A stretch of 64,000 nt of DNA. Origin: Rubrivivax sp. (lineage in GTDB: Bacteria > Pseudomonadota > Gammaproteobacteria > Burkholderiales > Burkholderiaceae_C). How positions within the stretch are numbered: position 1 is the stretch's first letter; every line of letters starts with the position of its first letter. The stretch is from assembly GCA_026125665.1 (NCBI GenBank), contig JAHCKS010000020.1:1-64000 (forward strand), read 5' to 3'. The notes under the pieces are model-generated. The model searched no databases and was not told the origin of the DNA. It saw only the letters and a list, made by a program, of their open reading frames with translations. This document shows positions 33,931 through 42,245 of the stretch, in pieces. Made by a program: the position numbers and the translations under genes.

Positions 33931-34725
33931 CTAGCGCGGCCCGGGCTGCTCGAGCAGCAGGTCGAGCAGCGCCGGCAGCTGGGGCGTGCCGTCGAGATAG
34001 AACCGCGCCTGCGAGAGCACGTGGTCGCGGGCCACGCGCACCGTCACCCACGCCGCCGGGGCCTTCGCGAACATCGGCTCGTCGTTCAGGTCGTCGCCGA
34101 TGAACAGCCCCGCCTCGGCGCCGCAGCGGGCCGCCAGCTCGAGCATCGCGTCGCCCTTGTCGGGCGCGCCCGCCGCGACGAGATTGACGACGCACTTGCC
34201 CTCGCCGATCTGCAGACCGGCCGGCCCGACCCCCGCCGTGGCGCGCAGCGTCTCCTCCAGCAGCGACGCGATGGCCGCGCGCGCCGCCGCCTCGTTCGGC
34301 GCCAGGCGGTAGTGCAAGGCCATCGAGTACCGCTTGTCCTCGGCCGTCACGCCGGCGGCCGCGAGCGCCTGGGCCCGCTCGTCCAGTGCCCGGCGCAGCG
34401 GATCCAGCGCCACGGCGCAACGCATCATCAGCGGGGTCGGCGCATCACCCGCCTCCTCGATGCCGTGGCTGCCGAGCAGGTAGGTCGGCTGGAAGTCCAG
34501 GCGCGCGCCGACGTCGGCGACCGCGCGCCCCGACACCACCGCCACCGGCCAGCGGCGCACCAGCTCGCGCAGCCGCCGCGCCACGGGCAGCGGCATGCGC
34601 GCGTCGTCCGGGCGCGCGACGATCGGCGCCAGCGTCCCGTCGAAGTCGAAGCCGAGGATGACGCGCGGCCGCGCCAGCAGGGCCGCCAGCGCACGGCGGC
34701 CATCGGAACCGAACACCGGCTTCAT
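33931..34725 (-). CDS. otsB: Trehalose-6-phosphate phosphatase
   Basis: A 264-residue HAD-type phosphatase. Motif I is ILGFDFDGTLAPIVARPDDA (catalytic DFD), motif II PVAVVSGRAV, and the end has the metal-binding GLFIGDDLNDEPMFAKAPAA. YLLGSHGIEE and ALHYRLAP are further OtsB-type segments. It removes phosphate from trehalose 6-phosphate to give trehalose, a compatible solute. Its ATG overlaps the TGA of the otsA-like gene (ATGA), so the two are made together. It converges with the MarR gene, 28 bp apart. Confidence 0.93.
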   Translation of the reverse strand: MKPVFGSDGRRALAALLARPRVILGFDFDGTLAPIVARPDDARMPLPVARRLRELVRRWPVAVVSGRAVADVGARLDFQPTYLLGSHGIEEAGDAPTPLMMRCAVALDPLRRALDERAQALAAAGVTAEDKRYSMALHYRLAPNEAAARAAIASLLEETLRATAGVGPAGLQIGEGKCVVNLVAAGAPDKGDAMLELAARCGAEAGLFIGDDLNDEPMFAKAPAAWVTVRVARDHVLSQARFYLDGTPQLPALLDLLLEQPGPR

Positions 34726-36986
34726 GCCTCGGCCTCCAGGCGGTGGCGCTCCACGCGTGCCTCGATGCGCTCGCGCAGGCGCCAGCGTGCGGCGTCGCCG
34801 AGCATGCGCGCCGCCCAACGATAGACGTTGTGCTCGCGCACCACGGCGCGCAGGCTGGCCATGCGCTCGCGCTGCTCGGCCGCCGGCATGCCCAGCGCAC
34901 GGTGCAGCGCCTCGGCCGTCTCCTCGACGTGGTACGGGTTGACGACGAGCGCCTCGTTCAGCTCGCGCGCCGCGCCGGCGAAGCGGCTCAGCACGAGCAC
35001 GCCCTGCTCGTCGTCGCGCGCGGCGACGAACTCCTTGGCCACGAGGTTCATGCCGTCGTGCAGGCTGGTGACGACGCAGGCGTCGGCGGCGCGGTAGGCC
35101 TCGTTCACGGCATGCGGCTCGTGGTGCTCGGCGAGCAGCTCCACCGGCCGGTAGCCGGGGCGGCCGAAGCGCGCGTTGACGTGCTCGACCATGTTCGCGA
35201 TGCGGTCCTGGAAGCCGCGGTACTCCTCGAGCGAGCTGCGCGAGGGAGCGGCGATCTGCAGCAGCGTGACGCGGCCGACCCACTGCGGGTACTTCTCGAG
35301 CAGGCGCTCCACGGCGTGGATGCGCTCGACGATGCCCTTGATGTAGTCGAAGCGGTCGACGCCGACGAGCAGGCGGCGGTCGGCCGGCGCGCCGAGGCGT
35401 TCGCGCACGCGCCGGCGGCAGTCCTCCACCGGCGACCACGTGGCGCGCTCGGCCTCCGACGGCCAGGCGATCGAGATCGGGTAGCTCTCGATCAGCGTCT
35501 CGGTGCCGCGGTAGTTGATGCTCGAGTGCTCGTGCTCGATGCGCGCCTCGAGGTAGCGGTCCACCGTCTCGATGAAGTTCTTGCAGTGGTAGCGCGTGTG
35601 GAAGCCGAGGATCGAGCTGCCGAGCAGGCCCTGCAGGATCTCGCGCCGCCACGGGCAGATGCCGAAGGACTCCGGGTTCGGCCACGGGATGTGCCAGAAG
35701 GTGATGATCGTGGCGCGCGGCAGGCGCGCACGCAGCAGCGCCGGCACGAGGGCGAAGTGGTAGTCCTGCAGCAGCACCACCGGGTCCTCGCTGCGCGCCT
35801 CGCGCACGATGGCGTCGGCGAAGCGCGCGTTGACCTTCCTGTAGGCCTGCCAGTCCGACTCGCGGAACACCGGCCGCACGTGCGCGACGTGGCACAGCGG
35901 CCACATGCCCTCGTTGGCGAAGCCGAAGTAGTAGCCCTGCTCCTCCTCCTCGGTGAGCCAGACGCGGCGCAGCGTGTAGCGCGGGTCGTCCGGCGGCACC
36001 GCGACGCGGCCGTCGCGGTCGGCGCTTTCGCGGTCGCCGGTGCCGCTGCCGTGCGCCACCCAGGTGCCCGAGCAGGCGCGCATCACCGGCTCCAGCGCCG
36101 TGACGAGGCCGCTCGCGGGCCGGCGCACGACGAGGCTGTCGCCGACGCGGTCGTGGATGTAGGGCTCGCGGTTGGAGACGACGATGACCTCCTCGCCGTG
36201 CAGCTGCTGGCGCAGCAGCGAGCGCAGCCGCTCCGGCGTCCACGGCGCGTCCTGCGCCACGAGCGAGCGTCGGTACTCGTCCTCCAGGTCGCGCAGCCGC
36301 GCGCGCAGCTCGCGGGCCAGGGGTGCCAGCTCCGGCGCCGGGCGCGACGCCGCCCCGATGAGGCCCGCCAGCCCTTCGCCGCGCAGCAGCGCCCGCGCAC
36401 CCTGCACCCAGCCGCGCCAGCTGAGCTGCGCCACGATCATCGTGATGAGCGCGATGACGACGCCGAGCGCGGCGATGACACCGACCAGCAGCCACTGCGT
36501 GTCGCGGCTGCGCCGCTCGACGAAGCTCAGGTCGTGCAGCAGCACGAGCGCCGCGCCGGTACCGCCATCGGCCGCGCCCACCGGCCGCCAGCCGACGTGC
36601 ACCGTGCCGCTGGGCAGGCGCCACTGCGGGGAGCTCGTGTCGCCGAGCGCGCGCGCCTGGGCACAGCCGAGCTCGCGCGGATAGGCGGCGCTCGCCTGCA
36701 GCAGGCGGCCGTCGGGCCCGCACAGGCCCAGCGCCACCAGGCGCTCGTCGCGCACCGTGCGGTCGAACAACTGGCGCAGCGGGTCGCCGGCATTGGGCTC
36801 GCGCTGCAGCGCGCGTTCGATCGATTCGCTCAGCGCGTCGGCGACGAGCGTGCCGCGCAGCGTCAGGTCGCGCGAGAACCAGCCGAGCGCGAGGCGGTCG
36901 ATCAGCGGCTGCGAGAGTGCGGCCGCCAGCAGCAGGGCGCCGGCCAGGGGCAGGAGGAAACGAAGCTGCAGGCGGAGGGTGTTCAT
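34722..36986 (-). CDS. otsA: Trehalose-6-phosphate synthase fused to a membrane sensor domain
   Basis: A 754-residue protein. The first 265 residues look like a sensor kinase input module: membrane helix 11-28, an extracytoplasmic domain about 30-162 with two cysteines (89 and 108), a second helix 165-187 ([20 protein letters not shown]), then a HAMP-like helical linker. From residue 266 on it is a GT20 glycosyltransferase: [88 protein letters not shown] and [22 protein letters not shown]20 enzymes make trehalose 6-phosphate from UDP-glucose and glucose 6-phosphate. E. coli OtsA has 474 residues and no membrane part. The coupled otsB supports trehalose as product. The start lies 141 bp from the divergent mscS gene. 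Confidence 0.88.
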   Translation of the reverse strand: MNTLRLQLRFLLPLAGALLLAAALSQPLIDRLALGWFSRDLTLRGTLVADALSESIERALQREPNAGDPLRQLFDRTVRDERLVALGLCGPDGRLLQASAAYPRELGCAQARALGDTSSPQWRLPSGTVHVGWRPVGAADGGTGAALVLLHDLSFVERRSRDTQWLLVGVIAALGVVIALITMIVAQLSWRGWVQGARALLRGEGLAGLIGAASRPAPELAPLARELRARLRDLEDEYRRSLVAQDAPWTPERLRSLLRQQLHGEEVIVVSNREPYIHDRVGDSLVVRRPASGLVTALEPVMRACSGTWVAHGSGTGDRESADRDGRVAVPPDDPRYTLRRVWLTEEEEQGYYFGFANEGMWPLCHVAHVRPVFRESDWQAYRKVNARFADAIVREARSEDPVVLLQDYHFALVPALLRARLPRATIITFWHIPWPNPESFGICPWRREILQGLLGSSILGFHTRYHCKNFIETVDRYLEARIEHEHSSINYRGTETLIESYPISIAWPSEAERATWSPVEDCRRRVRERLGAPADRRLLVGVDRFDYIKGIVERIHAVERLLEKYPQWVGRVTLLQIAAPSRSSLEEYRGFQDRIANMVEHVNARFGRPGYRPVELLAEHHEPHAVNEAYRAADACVVTSLHDGMNLVAKEFVAARDDEQGVLVLSRFAGAARELNEALVVNPYHVEETAEALHRALGMPAAEQRERMASLRAVVREHNVYRWAARMLGDAARWRLRERIEARVERHRLEAEA

Positions 36987-37082
36987 CGGGTGCTCTGGCT
37001 CGGGGTTCCGTTCTTGTCGTCGGGCCCGCGGCTACCCCGAGGCGGTTCAGGGCACTGCCCTTGCCCGGCGTAGCCTTGGATG

Positions 37083-37106
37083 TTATATTTGTCGCTATAT
37101 ATTGTC
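37083..37106 (+). promoter_or_regulatory. AT-rich operator/promoter (motif copy 3)
   Basis: TTATATTTGTCGCTATATAT (then TGTC) contains TATATTTGT followed by CTATAT, closely matching the element at 32619 (TATATTTGT-TT-CTATAC). It stands out in GC-rich DNA 21 bp before the mscS ATG and could serve both mscS and the divergent otsA-otsB. Confidence 0.6.
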
Positions 37107-37127
37107 AAGCCGCGGATTCCTCCCTCC

Positions 37128-38093
37128 ATGAATGACGCCACCTCCTTCGCCGCCCGCCTGGAGGCCCTCGCGCAGGGGCTGATGCAGGTGGTCTCCGCCG
37201 GCAGCGGCTGGTGGGCGAGCGGCCTGCGGGTCGTGCTCATCGTCGTGCTCGCCTGGGTTCTGGTGACCGTGCTGCAGAAGGCCATCCGCAAGGCGCGCGA
37301 GCGCATTGCCAGCCGCTTCGACGACCCCGAGGCCGTCAAGCGGGCGCAGACGGTCGGCCGCGTGCTGCGCTACGTCGTCGCGGTCGTCGTCACGCTCGTT
37401 GCCGGCATGCTGGTGCTCTCCGAGCTCGGCGTGTCGGTCGCGCCGATCCTGGGCGCGGCGGGCGTGGTCGGCCTGGCCGTGGGCTTCGGCGCGCAGAGCC
37501 TGGTGAAGGACTACTTCACCGGCCTGTTCATCCTTCTCGAGGACCAGATCCACCAGGGCGATGTCGTCAAGGTCGGCGACCACGCCGGCCTCGTGGAGGA
37601 GATGACGCTGCGCTACGTGCGCCTGCGCGACTACGACGGCCACGTGCACTTCGTGCCCAACGGCCAGATCGCCACCGTCGTCAACATGGGCCGCGACCAC
37701 GCGCGCGCCGTCGTCGACGTGGGCATCGCCTACGGCGCCGACCTCGAGCGCGCGCTCGTGGTCATGCGCGAGACGGCCGAGGCGATGCGCCAGGACCCCG
37801 CGCACGCCGCCAGCATCACCGACGCGTTCGAGGTGGTCGGCGTCGAGCGCTGGGCCGACTCGGCGGTGATCCTGCGCGGCCGCTTCAAGGTGGCGCCGCT
37901 GGCGCAATGGACCGTGCGCCGCGACTTCCTGCGCCGGCTGAAGCTGGCTTTCGACCGCGAAGGCATCGAGATCCCGTTCCCGCAGATGACGCTGCACTCG
38001 CCGGCACTGGTGTCGGCCCTGAACGGCATGGGGCCGGGCGCCGCGCGCCGGGACGCGGCAGCGCCCTCGGCCGCGGCAGCGAACGCGACGTGA
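37128..38093 (+). CDS. MscS-type mechanosensitive channel
   Basis: A 321-residue small-conductance channel. Membrane helices are at about 30-50 (LRVVLIVVLAWVLVTVLQKA), 80-97 (VLRYVVAVVVTLVAGMLVLS) and the pore helix TM3 (GVSVAPILGAAGVVGLAVGF, then GAQSLVKDYFTGLFILLEDQ), which has the Gly/Ala packing of MscS. The beta domain follows (GDVVKVGDHAGLVEEMTLRY, LRDYDGHVHFVPNGQIATVV). It releases solutes on hypo-osmotic shock, complementing trehalose synthesis by the divergent otsAB. No ribosome site is evident before the ATG (CCTCCCTCC), so translation may rely on a short leader. Confidence 0.93.
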   Translation: MNDATSFAARLEALAQGLMQVVSAGSGWWASGLRVVLIVVLAWVLVTVLQKAIRKARERIASRFDDPEAVKRAQTVGRVLRYVVAVVVTLVAGMLVLSELGVSVAPILGAAGVVGLAVGFGAQSLVKDYFTGLFILLEDQIHQGDVVKVGDHAGLVEEMTLRYVRLRDYDGHVHFVPNGQIATVVNMGRDHARAVVDVGIAYGADLERALVVMRETAEAMRQDPAHAASITDAFEVVGVERWADSAVILRGRFKVAPLAQWTVRRDFLRRLKLAFDREGIEIPFPQMTLHSPALVSALNGMGPGAARRDAAAPSAAAANAT

Positions 38094-38126
38094 ACGGGCC
38101 GGTGCCGCGGCGGGCCGCCCGGCTTC

Positions 38127-39995
38127 TCACCAGGCGTCGATGAAGCCGCGCCGCGGCGGCAGCGGCGCGGCACAGGCGCTGGCCAGCACGCGTGCCAGCC
38201 AGGCGCGCGTGTCGGCCGGGTCGATGACGTCGTCGATCTCGAGGTGGCTCGCCATGTTCAGCGCCTCGCCGCGCTGCACCGCCTCGGCGAGCAGGCGCTG
38301 GAACAGCACCTCGCGCTCGCCCGCCGGCGCCGCCTCGAGCTCCTTGCGGAAGCCCAGCCGCACGGCGCCTTCGAGCCCCATCGGCCCGAACTCGCCGCTC
38401 GGCCAGGCGCAGGTGGCCACGGGCGCATGGAAGTGGCCCGCGGTGAGCGCCATCGCGCCGAGGCCGTAGCCGCGCCGCAGCACGACGCTCGCCACCGGCA
38501 CGCGCAGCGCCGCCGCGTTCACGAACAGGCGCGCCGCATGCCGCACCATCGCCGTCTTCTCGCTGTCGGGCCCGACCATGAAGCCGGGCGTGTCGACGAA
38601 GCTCACGAGCGGCAGGCCGTGCGCGTCGGCGAGCTGCATGAAGCGCGCGAGCTTGTCGCAGGCCGGGGCGTCCAGCGCGCCGCCGAGGTGGCGCGGGTTG
38701 CTCGCCGCCACGGCCACGGCGCGGCCCTCCAGGCGCGCCAGCGCGGTGATGACGCCGGTGCCCCACTCTCGCCGCAGCTCGATCACGCTGCCGGCGTCCA
38801 TCACCGCCTCGACGACGCGGCGCGGCTCGTACAGCGCATTGCGGTTCTCGGGCAGCGCATCGCGCAGCGTCGCCGGGTCGGCGCCGGGTGGCGTCGCCGC
38901 CGACATCGGCAGGCGCGGCGCGCCGACGAGGCCGAGGTAGTGCCGCGCCGCGCGCGCTGCGGCCGCTTCGTCGGGCACCCGCACGTCGATCACGCCGACC
39001 CGGGCCAGCGTGTCGACCGGGCCCACGTCGGCGGCGTCGACGCGCCCGAGGCCGCCGCCTTCGATCATTGCCGGCCCGCCCATGCCGATGCTGGCGCCCT
39101 CCACGGCGACGACGAGGTCGCAGCAGCCGAGCAGCGCCGCATTGCCGGCAAAGCAGCGGCCGGCGACGATGCCCACCAGCGGCACCTGCCCGGACAGCGC
39201 CGCCAGCCGCGCGAAGGTCGTGCAGTCGAGGCCGGCGACACCCGGCCAGTCGACGTCGCCCGGCCGCCCGCCGCCGCCTTCGGCCCACAGCACCAGCGGC
39301 CAGCGGTGGCGGTGGCACAGCTCGAGCAGGCGGTCGCTCTTGCGGTGGTTCAGCACGCCCTGCGTGCCGGCGAGCACGGTGTAGTCGTAGGCCATCACGG
39401 CCACCGGCCGGCCCTCGACGCTGCCGCTGCCGGTGACGAGCCCGTCGGCCGGCGTTTGCCGCTGCAGCTCTTCCACCGGCCGGCGCGAGCGCTGCGCCGC
39501 CACGGCGAACGCACCGTACTCGGTGAAGCTGCCGGCATCGAGCAGCGCAGCGATGTTCTCGCGCGCCATGCGAAGCCCGCTGGCGTGCCGTCGCGCCACC
39601 GCGTCGGGCCGTGCCGCGTCGAGCGTGAGGGCGCGGCGCGCGCGCAGGCGCGCCAGGCTCGCGCGCTCGGCCCCTGGTTCGGCCCCGCGCGCCGCGGCCA
39701 CGCTGGCGGTGGTGGCGGCGGCGGCGGCCTCGCCTTCCGCTTCCGCCCCGGCCTCGAACTCGATCAGCGCGGCGCCTTCGTCGGCCACCTCGCCCACCGC
39801 GGCGTCGATCGCGCACACGCGGCCCGCCGCCGGCGCCTCGAGCGGCACCTCCATCTTCATCGCCTCCTGCACCAGCAGCACCTGGCCCGCGGCGACGCGG
39901 TCGCCCGGCTGCACCTCGATGCCGATGACGGCGCCGTGCACGCCGGCGCGCAGCCAGCGGCGGCGTGCCGCCTCCCGGTCCCCCGCAAGCCCCAT
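38127..39995 (-). CDS. Biotinyl domain fused to acyl-CoA carboxyltransferase
   Basis: A 622-residue fusion. Residues about 15-85 are a biotinyl/lipoyl domain with the lysine motif VLLVQEAMKMEVPLEAPAAG. After an Ala/Glu-rich linker comes a complete carboxyltransferase: the N-part RMARENIAALLDAGSFTEYG, LVTGSGSVEGRPVAVMAYDY and GGPAMIEGGGLGRVDAADVG, then the C-part PACDKLARFMQLADAHGLPL, VSFVDTPGFMVGPDSEKTAM and WPSGEFGPMGLEGAVRLGFR. Such proteins move carboxyl from biotin to an acyl-CoA. No biotin carboxylase gene is near, so a partner must be encoded elsewhere. The start 39995 has a GGGGGGAT ribosome site; the ATG at 40067 would add 24 residues. Confidence 0.88.
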   Translation of the reverse strand: MGLAGDREAARRRWLRAGVHGAVIGIEVQPGDRVAAGQVLLVQEAMKMEVPLEAPAAGRVCAIDAAVGEVADEGAALIEFEAGAEAEGEAAAAATTASVAAARGAEPGAERASLARLRARRALTLDAARPDAVARRHASGLRMARENIAALLDAGSFTEYGAFAVAAQRSRRPVEELQRQTPADGLVTGSGSVEGRPVAVMAYDYTVLAGTQGVLNHRKSDRLLELCHRHRWPLVLWAEGGGGRPGDVDWPGVAGLDCTTFARLAALSGQVPLVGIVAGRCFAGNAALLGCCDLVVAVEGASIGMGGPAMIEGGGLGRVDAADVGPVDTLARVGVIDVRVPDEAAAARAARHYLGLVGAPRLPMSAATPPGADPATLRDALPENRNALYEPRRVVEAVMDAGSVIELRREWGTGVITALARLEGRAVAVAASNPRHLGGALDAPACDKLARFMQLADAHGLPLVSFVDTPGFMVGPDSEKTAMVRHAARLFVNAAALRVPVASVVLRRGYGLGAMALTAGHFHAPVATCAWPSGEFGPMGLEGAVRLGFRKELEAAPAGEREVLFQRLLAEAVQRGEALNMASHLEIDDVIDPADTRAWLARVLASACAAPLPPRRGFIDAW

Positions 39996-40125
39996 CCGAA
40001 TCCCCCCATCCTGGCCGGTGCATCGCGCGGCCGAGGCGACGGCCCGCGCCGATTCATTCTCCGACAATCACCCGGCAGCCCCGGCCAAGGCGCCGGCCAT
40101 ACTTGCCGCGGGCCCGAGCCGCCGC

Positions 40126-42231
40126 ATGCCCTCTCCCACGAGCCACCCCGAAGCCGCCACGACTGCGTTGCCCGCCGCCAGCCCGTCGGCCGGCGACGAG
40201 CGCGAGCGGCGCGTTCTCGAAAGCGCGCGCCGCCTGCAGGTGATGGCGCAGGCCGCGGGCATCGGCTGGTGGACGCTCGAGGGCGACCCGCCGCACCTGG
40301 TGTGGAACGACGAGCTGCGCCGCATCATGGGCCTGGGCGCGCACGACCCGCTGCCCGACGCCTGGACCTGGGTCGACCGGCAGGTGCACGCCGACGACCG
40401 CGAGCGCGTGCGCACGCTGCTGCGCGAGGCGCTGGACACCGGGCGCACGAGCGTGGACTTCGCCTGCCGCGTGCACACCTTCGATGGCCGCGTGCTCGAC
40501 GTGCTGAACCACGCCATCTTCGAGTCGAAGGGTGCGGCGCTGCTGCGCTTCGGCATGCTCGTCGACGTCACCGAGCGCCTGCAGGCGGCGCGCGAGCTGG
40601 CCGACGCCCGCGAACGTGTCGCGCTGGCCGTCTCGGGCGCCGGCATCGGCACCTGGGAGTGGCGTTCGCAGGGCAACCTGGCGCTGTGGGACGAGCAGAT
40701 GTTCCACCTGCGTGGCCTGCCGCCGCGCCCGCAGGCGCTGACGCACGAGGAGCGCATGGCGCTGGTGCATCCCGACGACCGCGAGGCGGTGGACCGGATG
40801 AACCGCCGCGCGCTCGAGGGCCTCGGGCCGTTCTCGTACGAGTTCCGCGTCGTGCGCCCGGACGGCGAGGTGCGCTGGCTCGCCTCGCGCTCGGTGGAGC
40901 TGCCCGGCACCGTGCCGGGCGAGCGGCGGCGCCTGGGCGCGAACTGGGACGTCACCGACCGCCGCGTGGCCGAGCAGGCGCGGCGCGAGGCCGAGGTGGC
41001 GCTGCGCGAGAGCCAGGCCAAGTCGCGTTTCCTGGCGCGCATGAGCCACGAGCTGCGCACGCCGCTGAACGCCGTGCTCGGCTTCGCGCAGCTGCTGCAG
41101 GCCGACGCGGAAGCCGACGACCGTGCCGGCGCCGCGACGCGCCGCGAGCAGCTCACCCACATCCGGCAGGCCGGCGAGCATCTTCTGCACCTGATCAACG
41201 ACGTGCTCGACCTCGCCCGCATCGAAGGCGGCGAGCTGGCACTGGCGCGCGACACCGTTGCGCTGGCCGCGCTGGTGCGGCGCACGCTGCCGCTCGTGGC
41301 GCCGCAGGCCGAGGCGGCCGGCCTGCGGCTGCGCACGGGTGCCCTCGACCTCGCCGTCGCGGCCGACGAGACACGCCTGGCGCAGGTGTTGCTGAACCTG
41401 CTCAGCAACGCCGTCAAGTACAACCGCACCGGCGGCGAGGTGCATGTCGACGCCGTGGCCGTCGGCGCACTGGTGCAGCTGCGCGTGCACGACACCGGCC
41501 GCGGCATCGCCCCGGCCCGGCTGCACGAGCTCTTTCAGCCGTTCAACCGGCTGGGCGCCGAACGCGAGGCGATCGAGGGCTCGGGCATCGGCCTGGCGAT
41601 CGTCAAGTCGCTCGTCGAGCGCATGGGCGGGCACGTGCTGGTGAGCAGCACGCCGGGTGTGGGCAGCATGTTCCAGGTCGTGCTGCCGCGCGCGGCGGCA
41701 GCGCCGGGCCCGACGCGCGCGACGTCGTCGCCGGCGCAGCGGCCTTCGACGGCCACCCCGCCGCCGACCTCGGGCACCGTGGCCGGCCCGTCGCCTGACG
41801 ACGCCGCGCCCGCGGGCCCTGCGCCGCGCCGCGTGCTCTACATCGAGGACAACGAGGTCAACGCCCTCATCGTGCGCGAGGTGCTGTCCGGCGCACCCGG
41901 CTACCGGCTCACGATCGCGCCGGACGGCACGAGCGGCCTCGCCGCGGCTGTGCGCGACGCCCCCGAGCTCGTCCTGCTGGACATGCAGCTGCCCGACATG
42001 GACGGCTTCGCCGTGCTGAGGCGCCTGCGCGAGACGCCGCAGACGGCCGCGCTGCCGGTGGTGGCGCTGTCGGCCAACGTCATGCCGGAGCAGGTGAGCC
42101 GCGGCCTCGCCGCGGGCCTCACCGCCTACTGGACGAAGCCGCTGGACCTGGCGCTCTTCCTGCGCAACCTGGCCCGGCTGCTGCCACCGCACGGCGCCGG
42201 CGACTCCCTGCAAGGCGCGAGGGAACCGTAG
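40126..42231 (+). CDS. Hybrid PAS-PAS histidine kinase with receiver domain
   Basis: A 701-residue cytosolic kinase without membrane segments. Two PAS domains (about 45-160 and 165-285; WWTLEGDPPHLVWNDELRRI and TWEWRSQGNLALWDEQMFHL) precede HisKA with the H-box FLARMSHELRTPLNAVLGFA and HATPase_c (QVLLNLLSNAVKYNRTGGEV, VHDTGRGIAPARLHELFQPF, GSGIGLAIVKSLVERMGG). After a Pro/Thr linker, the C-terminal receiver domain has LYIEDNEVNALIVREVLSGA and the phospho-aspartate in LVLLDMQLPDMDGF. It is divergent from the carboxyltransferase gene. The upstream 130 bp show no obvious operator. Confidence 0.93.
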   Translation: MPSPTSHPEAATTALPAASPSAGDERERRVLESARRLQVMAQAAGIGWWTLEGDPPHLVWNDELRRIMGLGAHDPLPDAWTWVDRQVHADDRERVRTLLREALDTGRTSVDFACRVHTFDGRVLDVLNHAIFESKGAALLRFGMLVDVTERLQAARELADARERVALAVSGAGIGTWEWRSQGNLALWDEQMFHLRGLPPRPQALTHEERMALVHPDDREAVDRMNRRALEGLGPFSYEFRVVRPDGEVRWLASRSVELPGTVPGERRRLGANWDVTDRRVAEQARREAEVALRESQAKSRFLARMSHELRTPLNAVLGFAQLLQADAEADDRAGAATRREQLTHIRQAGEHLLHLINDVLDLARIEGGELALARDTVALAALVRRTLPLVAPQAEAAGLRLRTGALDLAVAADETRLAQVLLNLLSNAVKYNRTGGEVHVDAVAVGALVQLRVHDTGRGIAPARLHELFQPFNRLGAEREAIEGSGIGLAIVKSLVERMGGHVLVSSTPGVGSMFQVVLPRAAAAPGPTRATSSPAQRPSTATPPPTSGTVAGPSPDDAAPAGPAPRRVLYIEDNEVNALIVREVLSGAPGYRLTIAPDGTSGLAAAVRDAPELVLLDMQLPDMDGFAVLRRLRETPQTAALPVVALSANVMPEQVSRGLAAGLTAYWTKPLDLALFLRNLARLLPPHGAGDSLQGAREP

Positions 42232-42245
42232 CGCGCGCTCGTTCC

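Noticed and set aside
38244-41798. A 1184-codon open frame crossing two genes on the plus strand
   Set aside because: It spans the carboxyltransferase gene in antisense and the hybrid kinase in another frame, with no domain signals.
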